NCBI GenBank assembly: GCA_902478545.1
Contig: CABSLA010000002.1
Coordinates: 1 to 64,000 of the forward strand
DNA from: an uncultured Collinsella sp.
GTDB lineage: Bacteria > Actinomycetota > Coriobacteriia > Coriobacteriales > Coriobacteriaceae
Direction: 5' to 3'
Length of the DNA stretch: 64,000 nt
Shown here piece after piece: positions 8,599 to 16,727 of this stretch. A model generated the notes under the pieces. That model made no database searches. It worked only from the letters and a program-made list of their open reading frames with translations, and had not been told where the DNA came from. Position numbers and translations under genes: made by a program. Each line of letters begins with the position of its first letter. The first letter of the stretch is position 1.

Positions 8599-9732
8599 CT
8601 ATAACAGTTCAATCTTTCCGTCCTTCACGGTGAGTCCCATATTGCCGGAGAGCAGATCGTCCAGGCGCGAGCCCACAAGCTCAAAGCGCCAGCCTTCGCG
8701 CAGGGGGCTCTGCTCGGGGTGGTCAATATAGTCGGCCAGGTCATCGCGCGAGGCAATGACCGAGGTCGCCACGCCCGAGCGCTCGGCAACCAGGCGGATG
8801 AGCGCGTACATGAGATCCGTCACGCTCTCCAGCTCCGGAGAGATCTGGCGATGCCCGCGCACCATGAGCGGCAGGCGATCGTGCGGGCAGCTTGCGCCGC
8901 GCTTGATGGCCATGAGCGCGCCGTCCACATCGCGCTCACCCAACTGATCGGTACCGCGAATGCTACGGAACTCCTCAACGCGCACGGGATTGCGCTTAAC
9001 GAGCGCAAGCAGCGTGTCGTCGGACATGACCCACTTGCGCGGGATGTTACGGCGCTCGGCGCGGTCCTCGCGCCAGGCGGCGAGCTCGCGCGCGATGCCC
9101 AACTGGTGACGGCTGCACGAATTGATGCGTTTGACCTTGCGGAACGCCTCGTGGCGATCGGCGCGATAGTGCGACTCGTCAGCCAGCGGGCGCAGCTCGT
9201 CGAGCACCCAGTCCACACGGCCCAGCTCGCGCAGGCGGCTCATCATCTCGGTATAGGCGACGATCAGGTACTTGACGTCATCGATCGCATACTCGATCTG
9301 TTTATCGGTCAGCGGGCGGCGCGACCAGTCGGTCAGCGACTCGGTCTTGGGCAGCGATACACCGCAGAACGTCTGAACAAGCGCGCCATACGAAATCTGC
9401 TGGCGCTCGCCCAAAAAGGCGGCGGCCACCTGCGTGTCAAAAATCGGACGCGGCAGCACGCCTACGGTATGGAGCATGACCTCCATATCCTGCGAGCACG
9501 CGTGAAAGACCTTGGTCACGCTCTCGTCGGCCATAAGCTCGGCCAGCGGCGATAGGTCGTCGATTACCAGGGGATCGACCGCTACGCTCTCGGCAGGGGT
9601 GGCAATCTGAACCAAACACAGACGCGGATGGAACGTGCGCTCGCGCAAAAACTCGGTATCGACGGCAATCGCGTCGAACTCACGGGCGCGCTGGCAAAAG
9701 TCGAGTAGAGCCTGATGTGTGGAAATGTACAT
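8599..9732 (-). CDS. rnd: Ribonuclease D
   Basis: This is a DEDD-family 3'-5' exoribonuclease (377 residues) that trims tRNA and other stable RNA 3' ends. The first metal-binding motif is AVDTEFLRER near residue 23. Later DEDD residues are seen in VFHACSQDMEVM and YAIDDVKYL, and an HRDC domain (SCSRHQLGIARELAAWRE, about 205-285) follows. A GTG 36 nt upstream is also in frame. I prefer the ATG at 9732 because the protein then opens like other family members, but neither start has a strong ribosome site. It is a single gene. Confidence 0.9.
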   Translation of the reverse strand: MYISTHQALLDFCQRAREFDAIAVDTEFLRERTFHPRLCLVQIATPAESVAVDPLVIDDLSPLAELMADESVTKVFHACSQDMEVMLHTVGVLPRPIFDTQVAAAFLGERQQISYGALVQTFCGVSLPKTESLTDWSRRPLTDKQIEYAIDDVKYLIVAYTEMMSRLRELGRVDWVLDELRPLADESHYRADRHEAFRKVKRINSCSRHQLGIARELAAWREDRAERRNIPRKWVMSDDTLLALVKRNPVRVEEFRSIRGTDQLGERDVDGALMAIKRGASCPHDRLPLMVRGHRQISPELESVTDLMYALIRLVAERSGVATSVIASRDDLADYIDHPEQSPLREGWRFELVGSRLDDLLSGNMGLTVKDGKIELL

Positions 9733-9830
9733 ATCAACCCATCGAATAAGGTTAGGCCCGAAAAACACGGGTAGGATATCGGCATTGCCTTACAACTATA
9801 CTCGGTTAGTCACAGAACGGGAACGTAAGT

Positions 9831-10748
9831 ATGCGCTGCCTTATCATCCACAACCCGGCATCGGGCCCCAGCTCAGATGAAATCTTCGCATTCACGCACG
9901 CCCTTGCACAGGGCGGCGACGAGGTCGTGATGCGCTTTATCGGCGATGGCATGGAACCCGAGGACGCCGTGGCAGACGTGCGCGAGTTTGACCGCGTGGT
10001 CGTTTCGGGCGGCGACGGCACTGTCTCCAACGTGCTCGACCAGATGCGCGGATGCGGTGTCCCCACGCTCGTCTTCCCCTCCGGTACGGCCTGCCTGTTC
10101 TTCAACAACATCGGTAATGCCCCCGAGGCAGCGGCGCTTGCCAAGGCTTGCCGTGCCGGTCGCACGGTCAAAGTCGACATGGGCGAGCTCTTTTGGCTCG
10201 ACGAGAACGGCAACGAGAAGCGCCACGGCTTCATCATCATCGCCGGCTCGGGTTTCGACGCCGAAATCATGATGAAGGCCGCCCCCACCAAAAACGACAT
10301 CGGCGAGATCGCCTACTTCCTCTCTGCGCTCGCCACGCCCAACCCTACGGTAGCGCACTTTACGATTGAGCATGACGGCATTGTCGAGGAGCTCGACGGC
10401 ATCTGCTGCATGGCCGGCAACACCTCGGTCATCCAAAACGACATCAACCTGTTCCCCGACTGCCGCATGAACGATGGCATGGTCGACATTGCGGTCATCG
10501 AACCCGTAAAAACCGTGCAGCTTCTACCGACTGTGATCACCGCCGCACTCGACCCCGCCGGCAAGGTACTCGGCCGCCCGCAGTTCAAGATCATCCAAAC
10601 CAAGGAAGCCAAGATCACCTGCACCCCGTCACTGGGCATGCAGTTCGATGGCGAGATTATCTCCAGCAATTCGGGCGTCTTTGGAGCCCGCGCGCTTCCG
10701 CAATGCCTCGACCTCATCGTCGACGAATTCTCCCCGCTCGGAAAATAG
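9831..10748 (+). CDS. Diacylglycerol/lipid kinase family protein
   Basis: This 305-residue enzyme has the DAGK catalytic fold: an N-terminal NPASG motif, the nucleotide-binding VVSGGDGTVSNV near residue 58, and a C-terminal beta-rich domain with FDGEIISS. Relatives phosphorylate diacylglycerol (DgkB), recycling it to phosphatidic acid, or act on phosphatidylglycerol and other lipids (YegS). The exact lipid cannot be read from sequence. A 30-codon membrane peptide gene follows after 9 bp with its own AGGAGG, so the two are probably co-transcribed. The start overlaps a region with no strong ribosome site. Confidence 0.9.
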   Translation: MRCLIIHNPASGPSSDEIFAFTHALAQGGDEVVMRFIGDGMEPEDAVADVREFDRVVVSGGDGTVSNVLDQMRGCGVPTLVFPSGTACLFFNNIGNAPEAAALAKACRAGRTVKVDMGELFWLDENGNEKRHGFIIIAGSGFDAEIMMKAAPTKNDIGEIAYFLSALATPNPTVAHFTIEHDGIVEELDGICCMAGNTSVIQNDINLFPDCRMNDGMVDIAVIEPVKTVQLLPTVITAALDPAGKVLGRPQFKIIQTKEAKITCTPSLGMQFDGEIISSNSGVFGARALPQCLDLIVDEFSPLGK

Positions 10749-10757
10749 GAGGACCCT

Positions 10758-10850
10758 ATGAACGACAATCCCCTGCTCGGCTTTATCATCATCGTTTTGG
10801 CCATGCTCGTCGGTTACGCCATCAACGTGATTCACCGCCGAAAGAAGTAA
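10758..10850 (+). CDS. 30-residue single-pass membrane peptide
   Basis: A 30-codon gene lies 9 bp after the lipid kinase stop. It has a strong AGGAGG ribosome site and an ATG at the right distance. The peptide opens MNDNPLLGF, continues as one hydrophobic helix (about residues 7-24, rich in I, V, L, A) and ends HRRKK, which predicts an N-out, C-in orientation by the positive-inside rule. A rho-independent terminator follows 36 bp later. The translation signal, spacing and shape argue for a real product that may work with the kinase at the membrane; no family is recognised. Confidence 0.65.
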   Translation: MNDNPLLGFIIIVLAMLVGYAINVIHRRKK

Positions 10851-10885
10851 ATCCACATTGGTATGATATTCATCCAGTTATCGAC

Positions 10886-10927
10886 TCTCCCGCTGTTTAT
10901 GCATTTGCCAAACAGCGGGGGATTTTT
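10886..10927 (+). terminator. Rho-independent terminator after the kinase/peptide operon
   Basis: A 10-bp stem (CCCGCTGTTT with AAACAGCGGG, 11-nt loop) is followed by GGATTTTTC. The rest of 10928-11156 holds a TATAAT at 11006-11011 and the long leader of the next gene. Confidence 0.85.
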
Positions 10928-11005
10928 CATTTCGGTATTTCCAGACGCTTTATCCAGATGCAGTAATTGCAGGGCGTCTTTATTTGGCTAAAGCTACAGA
11001 CTGAG

Positions 11006-11137
11006 TATAATTAACCGCTCATCGTATATTTCATTACGCTTATCGAGTAAGTATTTTTCATAGATGAATATTGTTTCCGATTCGTTACGCTAAGGGAGTG
11101 TCTTTATTGGCTGAAGCCCTCTGGCGACAGAGGGCTT
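11006..11137 (+). promoter_or_regulatory. Promoter and long structured leader of the C69 dipeptidase gene
   Basis: A perfect TATAAT at 11006-11011 starts a predicted leader of about 140 nt. The leader ends in a 9-bp hairpin (AAGCCCTCT with AGAGGGCTT, 11114-11137) just ahead of the GGGAGG ribosome site. No -35 near consensus is seen. I recognise no riboswitch class; the hairpin could modulate translation. Confidence 0.4.
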
Positions 11138-11156
11138 TCGCACGCTGGGAGGGATT

Positions 11157-13112
11157 ATGAGGAAAACTCACCCCGTCAACGCGCTCAAAAAGCTGGGCAT
11201 AGGCCTCGCCTTTGGAGCTGCAACCATCATGTCCATGCCGACCTCTGCGCTCGCCTGCACGCAGATGTACATGGGCAAAGATCTAACGGCCGACGGCAAC
11301 ACGTACTATGGCCGTGCCGAGGACTTTGGCAAGCGCTATCTCAAGCACTATGGCATCGAACCCGCCCACGAAGCCGGCTTTACGTACAGCTCGAATGAGT
11401 CTGCTTTCGAATACACTTCGAATAAGCCTACATATCGCTACAGCTACGTACGTGACCATCCCTCCAATTGGGAGGGCCACACCGACGCCTACTCCGAAGC
11501 CGGTATCAACGAGAAGGGCGTCTCTTGCTCCGCTACGCTGAGCACCTCCTATAACGAGGATGCCAAAGCAGCAGACCCAATCGATGAGGCTACCGGCATC
11601 GGCGAGTACAGCTACGGCAGCGTCATCCTGGGCCAGAGCGCCAATGCCCGCGAGGGCGTCGAGCTCCTCGGCAGCCTGATCGACGAGCAGGGCACTTACA
11701 CTAACGACCAGATCATTATCGCCGACAACAACGAGACCTGGCTGTTCGCCACGCTTTCTGCCCATCAATGGATTGCCATGAAGCTGGCCGACGACGTCGC
11801 CTCACTCAACCCCAACATCGGCAGCCTCAACTACGATGTCGACCTGAACGATACTGAGAACTGCCTGCACTCCAAGGACATCGAGTCCATGCCCGTGGAG
11901 AAGGGTTTCGCCAAATACTCCGCTGACGGTAAATTCGATGTCGCCCAAACGTATGGCGAAAGCCTCGCCGATTCTGGCGTTAACCAATGGTCCCGCTATG
12001 TGCAAGGCCGCCATTATTTTGCTAGTCAGCTGACCGAAGGCACGGATTACGAAATTAAAACTATCACCGATAAGGATGGAAAACCCGTCCAAAAGGGAGC
12101 TATGGTCAGCGAAATCCAGCCTCTGTTCTTCAAGCCTGGCAAGTCTGGTTGGAGCACCTTTGAGCTGATTCGTGCCTTCGGCAACCGCGGAGAGAACGTC
12201 CCTGGTCTCAACGCGAACACTGATGGCGTTTATTGCATCGGCAGCGAGCGCAACACCGAGATCAATCTCTTCCAGATTCGTCGCGGGTATGATCCCGAAG
12301 TCGCTACCATCCAGTGGGAAATGCTCTCCCGTGCCGCGTACTCTGTCGCCATCCCGCTGTACTCCGCTCTGATAACTGAAGTTAGCCCCTACTTCAGCGA
12401 TCAGACCGTCTCCTTCGACCACTGCAATGCGAAAGACGTCGTGTACAACGAGGAGCCCGAGAACTCCATTAACTACGTCCTCATGGACATCAGCTCGCTC
12501 TGCTTTGAGAACCCTGACACCCTTGGTACCAGTGTCCGCACCTACCTCGACGCGCTCCAGAACGAGCTCATCGAGCAGAACAAGGAAGTTGACGCCGCTA
12601 TGCTGGCCGAGACGACCACCGAGGGTCGCACCGCTCTGGCCAACAAGGCAGGCAAGGCTGCCACCGAGAACACCTACAAGAAGTGCAAGGCCCTGCTCCA
12701 GGAGATGCGCGCTTATCAGAAGGCCGGAAACTTTGACGAGCCCTTCACCCCAAGCGATCTGAACACCGAGACCAAGGGCCTCAAGGTGTCCATTACCTAC
12801 GCCCAGGACGCTCTTGCCACCGACCCGGTCACCCCGGATCAGCCCGGCACCCCCGAGCAGCCCGGCAAGCCCGAGCAGCCCGGCAAGCCCGAGCAGCCCG
12901 CTAAGCCCGAACAGCCCACCACCAAGCCTGAGAAGCCCGGCAAGTCGGACAACACCACGACCACGGTAACCACCAACAAGACGAACACCAAGGGCGGCCT
13001 GCCCACCACTGGCGATCGTTTTGATGGCCGCATGGTGGCCGTATTCGCCATCGCTGGCGTTGCCGTCATCTCCGCAGGCGGTTATATCCTCTATCGCCGC
13101 AACAAGGAGTAA
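11157..13112 (+). CDS. Cell-wall anchored C69 family dipeptidase (LPXTG)
   Basis: This 651-residue secreted protein is an N-terminal-nucleophile dipeptidase of family C69 (PepD type), which cleaves dipeptides. A Sec signal peptide ends at ALA, and Cys34 (ACTQMYMGKDLTADG) would become the mature N-terminal nucleophile. The catalytic domain runs to about residue 555. A proline/glutamine/lysine linker with PEQPGK repeats follows at about 560-600, then an LPTTG sortase signal at 615-619, a hydrophobic helix and the tail YRRNKE. It is therefore a surface peptidase attached by sortase to peptidoglycan, probably feeding on external peptides. GGGAGG precedes the ATG. Confidence 0.93.
   Translation: MRKTHPVNALKKLGIGLAFGAATIMSMPTSALACTQMYMGKDLTADGNTYYGRAEDFGKRYLKHYGIEPAHEAGFTYSSNESAFEYTSNKPTYRYSYVRDHPSNWEGHTDAYSEAGINEKGVSCSATLSTSYNEDAKAADPIDEATGIGEYSYGSVILGQSANAREGVELLGSLIDEQGTYTNDQIIIADNNETWLFATLSAHQWIAMKLADDVASLNPNIGSLNYDVDLNDTENCLHSKDIESMPVEKGFAKYSADGKFDVAQTYGESLADSGVNQWSRYVQGRHYFASQLTEGTDYEIKTITDKDGKPVQKGAMVSEIQPLFFKPGKSGWSTFELIRAFGNRGENVPGLNANTDGVYCIGSERNTEINLFQIRRGYDPEVATIQWEMLSRAAYSVAIPLYSALITEVSPYFSDQTVSFDHCNAKDVVYNEEPENSINYVLMDISSLCFENPDTLGTSVRTYLDALQNELIEQNKEVDAAMLAETTTEGRTALANKAGKAATENTYKKCKALLQEMRAYQKAGNFDEPFTPSDLNTETKGLKVSITYAQDALATDPVTPDQPGTPEQPGKPEQPGKPEQPAKPEQPTTKPEKPGKSDNTTTTVTTNKTNTKGGLPTTGDRFDGRMVAVFAIAGVAVISAGGYILYRRNKE
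12835..12930 (+). repeat. PEQPGK-coding tandem repeat
   Basis: Tandem copies of an 18-bp unit encode PEQPGK/PEQPAK repeats in the wall-spanning linker of the dipeptidase. Such repeats are prone to copy-number change and set how far the enzyme stands from the wall. Confidence 0.8.
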
Positions 13113-13124
13113 TCCCTCGCTGGT

Positions 13125-13171
13125 GCGGGTGGGACGACACGGGTTGCCCCACCCGCTCAGCCCGCCTTTTT
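13125..13171 (+). terminator. Probable terminator after the dipeptidase gene
   Basis: GCGGGTGGG pairs with CCCACCCGC, and a TTTTT tract follows about 11 nt later at 13167-13171. The spacing is imperfect for intrinsic termination, hence moderate confidence. Confidence 0.5.
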
Positions 13172-13191
13172 GACCGGTGGGAAACACCGCT

Positions 13192-13241
13192 GAAATCTTT
13201 TCAAAAAAGATTTCCCCGCACACACTTCGCTGTGCTATAGT
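13192..13241 (+). promoter_or_regulatory. Promoter of the tryptophan transport operon with overlapping palindrome
   Basis: An extended -10 (TGCTATAGT, 13233-13241) lies about 59 bp upstream of the leader peptide ATG. A perfect 10-bp inverted repeat with a 3-nt spacer (GAAATCTTTT and its complement, 13192-13214) covers the -35 region, where no good -35 hexamer is visible. The palindrome is a candidate site for a DNA-binding regulator. Confidence 0.5.
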
Positions 13242-13299
13242 GCAGCGCAACAGCAACTAGGTGCGACCGCGCCACGGTATCACGAAAGGAGCCACCGAC

Positions 13300-13368
13300 A
13301 TGAAGAACACGATGAAGTCTCTCAACAACTGGTGGTGGCGTGATGCGAATACGATCGGTCGACAGTGA
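13300..13368 (+). CDS. Tryptophan leader peptide (Trp-Trp-Trp)
   Basis: This is a 22-codon gene with a good AAAGGAG ribosome site. Codons 11-13 are three consecutive TGG (Trp) codons in the context LNNWWWRD, and the peptide ends TIGRQ-stop. A terminator hairpin lies 38 bp beyond the stop codon. This is the classic layout of a ribosome-mediated attenuator: scarce charged tRNA-Trp stalls the ribosome on the Trp codons and permits read-through. Downstream lie TrpP-like S components and ECF transporter genes rather than trp biosynthesis genes, so the peptide probably regulates tryptophan import. Confidence 0.85.
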   Translation: MKNTMKSLNNWWWRDANTIGRQ

Positions 13369-13435
13369 GTCCCTCACGCCTGTTTTTGCGCTCTAGGTGA
13401 TTGGAAGGCCTCCGGTTTCGACCGGGGGCCTTTTT
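13356..13435 (+). promoter_or_regulatory. Tryptophan attenuator: antiterminator and terminator
   Basis: The terminator is a 10-bp stem with a TTCG loop (GGCCTCCGGT with ACCGGGGGCC, 13407-13430) followed by five T. The competing pairing is CGGTCGA at 13356-13362, inside the last leader codons, with TCGACCG at 13418-13424, spanning the loop and 3' stem of the terminator. A ribosome stalled at the Trp codons (13330-13338) leaves 13356-13362 free, whereas one at the stop codon (13366) covers it. The pairing is seen in sequence; the mechanism is inferred. Confidence 0.75.
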
Positions 13436-13512
13436 CTATCTCGAGCCCGATCGCATTCGCATCACGCGCCCCCGCTTTTCTCTTGCACCCCCCTTCCGAA
13501 AGGATTTTCACC

Positions 13513-14085
13513 ATGTCTCAGAACACCACCGCCACCCAGCCCCGCACCGTCCAGACCGCCGACCGCGGCAAACTCGACGTCCGCGCTCTCGTCCTGCTCG
13601 CCATCCTGCTCGCTGCAGGCTTCATCCTCAACTTCACCGTCGGCAAGGCCATCTCGGGCATCTCGGGCGGCATGATCAGCCCCGAGTTCATCATCTCGGC
13701 CTTCTGCCTCACCATCCTCGTCGTTCGCCCCAACATCGGCCAGGCGCTCGTCATTGGCCTTATCTCGGCTGCCGTGATCCAGATCACCACCACTTCGCCG
13801 TTCGTTGATTTTGCCGCTGAGGGCATCGCCGCCATGCTCATGGCCGGCATCGTCAACGCCGCCGGCAAGAACGGTCAGGTCAAGCCCGCGATCGCCATTG
13901 TCGCAACCTTCCTGACCACCTTTGTCTCCGGCGTCATCTTCATGGTCATCAAGATGGCCATGCTCGGCGTGGTCGGCGAGCTCGCCGCCGCCATGCTGCC
14001 CGTCGTCGCCATGACCGCCGTCTTTAACGCCATTCTGGTCGGCGCCCTCTACCTGCCCATCCAGAAGGCCCTTAGGCTCAACTAA
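13513..14085 (+). CDS. TrpP-like ECF S component, putative tryptophan transporter (copy 1)
   Basis: This 190-residue membrane protein has about six hydrophobic segments after a polar 30-residue N-terminus. The pattern LLAAGFILNFTVG, then ISPEFIIS and AVIQITTTSPF, resembles the tryptophan transporter family TrpP, an S component of energy-coupling factor importers. Substrate assignment is supported by the Trp-Trp-Trp attenuator directly upstream. It would dock on the EcfT/EcfAA' module encoded downstream. I chose the ATG at 13513 behind AAAGGA; an upstream in-frame ATG lacks a ribosome site. A close paralogue follows at 14295. Related S components can carry other substrates, so tryptophan remains an inference. 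Confidence 0.8.
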   Translation: MSQNTTATQPRTVQTADRGKLDVRALVLLAILLAAGFILNFTVGKAISGISGGMISPEFIISAFCLTILVVRPNIGQALVIGLISAAVIQITTTSPFVDFAAEGIAAMLMAGIVNAAGKNGQVKPAIAIVATFLTTFVSGVIFMVIKMAMLGVVGELAAAMLPVVAMTAVFNAILVGALYLPIQKALRLN

Positions 14086-14091
14086 CCCGCT

Positions 14092-14192
14092 CGGCTTTAC
14101 GAGCCACCCCATCTTGGCGTTCATTCGTCGCTCGCGTACCCAAGTACGCTTCGCTCCTCTTTCGCGCCAACCTGGGGCCCCTCGTAAAGCCG
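14092..14192. repeat. 101-bp rod-like inverted repeat between the two S-component genes
   Basis: The outer arms match over 12 bp (CGGCTTTACGAG), then CCCCA and TTGGCG blocks pair, and an inner perfect hairpin GCGTAC-ccaa-GTACGC sits at 14134-14149. The element separates two paralogous S-component genes and has no T-run, so it looks like an intergenic repeat rather than a terminator, though its RNA form would be very stable. Confidence 0.7.
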
Positions 14193-14294
14193 TCTCCGTG
14201 CTCCATTATTCAAAATTAATCCCTTTTTCGATTTAACCCCTTTCGTGGGGGTCTAGAACACTCTTATCTCAAATCCCACCTTAAGGAGAACATC

Positions 14295-14846
14295 ATGGCC
14301 ACCAACACTCAGGCTCGTACTATTTCTGCCAACGCCGCTTCCGACAAGGGCATCCTCGATATCACCTCGCTCGTCCTGCTTGCAATCCTCCTTGCCGCCG
14401 GCTTTATCCTCAACATGACCGTGGGCAACGCGCTTGCCGCGACGGGCATCAAGCCGCAGTTCATCATTGCCGCCTATGCCCTGGCCATCGCGCTCACGCA
14501 GGCGAGCTTTGCCCAGGCAGCCATCTTTGGCATCCTGTCGGCAGCCGTCATCCAGATCACCACGTCAATCCCCGGCCTCAACTTTGTGACCGAGCTTGCC
14601 GGTGCGCTGACGATGGCGGCACTCGTCAAGTCCAACATCGGCGGCGACAAGGTCAACCCCTTCATCGCCGGCCTGCTCACCACCTTGGTCTCGGGCGCCC
14701 TCTTCGCCGTTCTGGGCACCGTCATCATGGGTGCCGCACTGCCCACCGCGCTCGCCAAGGTGCCCATCGTGCTCGGCACCGCCGTCTTCAACGCCGTCGT
14801 GGTCCAGGCTCTCTTCTTCCCCCTGCGCAAGGTGCTCAACAAATAG
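14295..14846 (+). CDS. TrpP-like ECF S component (copy 2)
   Basis: This 183-residue paralogue of the preceding S component shares the blocks LVLLAILLAAGFILN and SAAVIQITTS but has a different loop after the first helix (ALAATGIKPQFIIAAYAL). It also has about six hydrophobic segments and a polar N-terminus. AAGGAG lies seven bases before the ATG. Two S components beside one ECF energising module suggest either two related substrates (for example tryptophan and an indole relative) or a recent duplication. It lies in the same operon, behind a stable inverted repeat. Confidence 0.78.
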   Translation: MATNTQARTISANAASDKGILDITSLVLLAILLAAGFILNMTVGNALAATGIKPQFIIAAYALAIALTQASFAQAAIFGILSAAVIQITTSIPGLNFVTELAGALTMAALVKSNIGGDKVNPFIAGLLTTLVSGALFAVLGTVIMGAALPTALAKVPIVLGTAVFNAVVVQALFFPLRKVLNK

Positions 14847-14913
14847 CCTGATATGATGGACGGGCCGCGCGTTAGCGGCCCCATCACCAAAGACTGTCCC
14901 AAACAGCTAGCAT

Positions 14914-14957
14914 TTGGGGACGTTCTTAAACGACTCGTCATTTAAGAACGTCCCCAA
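14914..14957 (+). repeat. Hairpin in the leader of the fused ECF ATPase gene
   Basis: A 17-bp perfect stem with a 10-nt loop (left arm TTGGGGACGTTCTTAAA, right arm its complement) ends 18 bp before the ATPase start codon and just ahead of its GAAAGG ribosome site. It shares the GGGGAC core seen in other repeats of this window. It may insulate the ATPase gene from upstream structure or stabilise the mRNA. Confidence 0.6.
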
Positions 14958-14975
14958 TGACCATGAAAGGTATCC

Positions 14976-16727
14976 ATGAAAACGATCATCAACGTCGACG
15001 ATGTCTCGTTCTCCTATGGTACGCAGACCGAGCAGGCGCTTAAGCACATCTCGCTCGACGTGAACAAGGGAGACTTTATCGGCATCATCGGGCCCTCGGG
15101 CGCCGGCAAATCTACGCTTGCCGCCTGCCTATCGGGCGCCGTGCCCCACCACTACACCGGCACGTTCTTTGGGTCCGTCATGGTTGACGGCCACGACACC
15201 TGCGAGGTCTCGCTCACCGACGTGTCGCAGATCGTCGGCAGCGTGCTGCAGGACATCGACACGCAGATGGTCGCCTCGGTCGTCGAGGACGAGATGCTTT
15301 TTGGCCTGGAGAACTTTGGCGTCCCTCACGACCAGATCGAGCAGCGTGTAAACGAGACACTCGAGACGGTCGGCATCAGCGACCTGCACGACCGCGAGAT
15401 CGCCACCCTCTCGGGCGGACAGAAGCAAAAGGTGGCCATCGCCGCCATCCTCGCCATGCGCCCCCGCGTACTGGTGCTCGACGAGCCCACCGCGGCACTC
15501 GACCCCGCCAGCTCCACGCTGATCTTCGAGACCCTGCGCGAGGCAAACCGCACACTTGGCATCACCATCGTCGTCGTTGAACAAAAGGTCGCCCTGCTCT
15601 CGGAGTACTGCAACCGCGTGCTCGTGCTCAACCATGGCGAAATCGCGCTACAGGGCGAGCCGCACGAGGTCTTCGCGCACACCGATGAGCTTCGTACTAT
15701 TGGCGTCGACTGTCCCCGCGTAACGCGTATCTTCAATAGTCTCGAGGCCGACGGCCTGGCAAGCGGCACCCCTTGCTTGGATGTCGATGAGGCCGAGCGT
15801 CTGATTTCGGGCATCGTCGACCCCGCACGCGCTGCTAGCGACGCCCAAGCGCCCGCAGGCTCCCCGCATGCCCCGTCGTTGCGCCCTCATGCCAAGGACG
15901 CCGAACCCGTGCTCACCTTCGATCACGTTGAGTTTGCCTATCCCAATGGCGGCGCCGCCGTACACGACCTTAACCTGACGCTCTACCCCGGCGAGCTCGT
16001 GGGCATCGTCGGCCAAAACGGCGCCGGCAAGACTACGCTCACCAAACTGCTCACGGGCCTGCTTAAGCCCGCCTCGGGCAATGTGCGCGTTACGGGCCTG
16101 GACACCGCCGCAGTCCCCACGAGCCGCATCGCCCGCGAGGTCGCAACGCTCTTCCAAAACCCCGACCGCCAGATCTGCAAGGATACCGTGCTCGACGAGG
16201 TCGCTTTTGGCCTGGAGCTTGCCGGCATCGACCGCGCCGAGGCCCTGCGTCGTGCCCAGCTCGTCATCGACCGCTTTGGCCTGCCCGCCGACGAGGCGCC
16301 CTTCTCGCTTTCGCGCGGCCAGCGACAAATGGTGGCGCTCGCCTCCGTCGTAGTGGTTGAGCCCAAGATCGTAGTGCTCGACGAGCCCACGAGCGGCCTT
16401 GACTACCGTGAGTGCATGACCGTCATGGAAACGGTGCGCACCATGGCAGAGCGCGGCTGCGCCGTGATCATGGTCTGCCACGATATGGAAGTCGTTTCCG
16501 ACTTTGCCGAGCGCATCGTTGTGATGGCCGACGGCCGTATCCTCGACCGCGGACGCACGCACGAGCTGTTCTCGAACATCGAGCTCATGCAGTGTGCCTA
16601 CGTGGAGCCGCCCCAGGTCATTGAACTCTCGCACCGCTTGGCATCCTCCGTCTCCCCCGCTTTTGCGCAGGTGAGCGAGGTCACCGATATCGTTCGCATT
16701 ACCGAGGAGATGGTCCGCCATGGTTAA
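14976..16727 (+). CDS. Fused ECF transporter ATPase (EcfA-EcfA')
   Basis: This 583-residue protein has two complete ABC ATPase domains, corresponding to EcfA1 and EcfA2 fused. Domain 1 has Walker A GPSGAGKST (39-47), signature LSGGQKQKVA (about 145) and Walker B VLVLDEPTAAL. Domain 2 has GQNGAGKTT (about 347), a variant signature LSRGQRQMVA (about 445) and VVLDEPTSGL. A linker of about 45 residues, rich in Ala, Pro and His, joins them. It powers the ECF importer with EcfT, whose gene overlaps its 3' end by 8 bp. Upstream S components suggest tryptophan uptake as one role. Confidence 0.93.
   Translation: MKTIINVDDVSFSYGTQTEQALKHISLDVNKGDFIGIIGPSGAGKSTLAACLSGAVPHHYTGTFFGSVMVDGHDTCEVSLTDVSQIVGSVLQDIDTQMVASVVEDEMLFGLENFGVPHDQIEQRVNETLETVGISDLHDREIATLSGGQKQKVAIAAILAMRPRVLVLDEPTAALDPASSTLIFETLREANRTLGITIVVVEQKVALLSEYCNRVLVLNHGEIALQGEPHEVFAHTDELRTIGVDCPRVTRIFNSLEADGLASGTPCLDVDEAERLISGIVDPARAASDAQAPAGSPHAPSLRPHAKDAEPVLTFDHVEFAYPNGGAAVHDLNLTLYPGELVGIVGQNGAGKTTLTKLLTGLLKPASGNVRVTGLDTAAVPTSRIAREVATLFQNPDRQICKDTVLDEVAFGLELAGIDRAEALRRAQLVIDRFGLPADEAPFSLSRGQRQMVALASVVVVEPKIVVLDEPTSGLDYRECMTVMETVRTMAERGCAVIMVCHDMEVVSDFAERIVVMADGRILDRGRTHELFSNIELMQCAYVEPPQVIELSHRLASSVSPAFAQVSEVTDIVRITEEMVRHG

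Noticed and set aside
12835..12930. Short tandem repeats as a CRISPR-like array
   Set aside because: The units are contiguous, in frame and encode the PEQPGK wall linker; there are no spacers and no cas genes.
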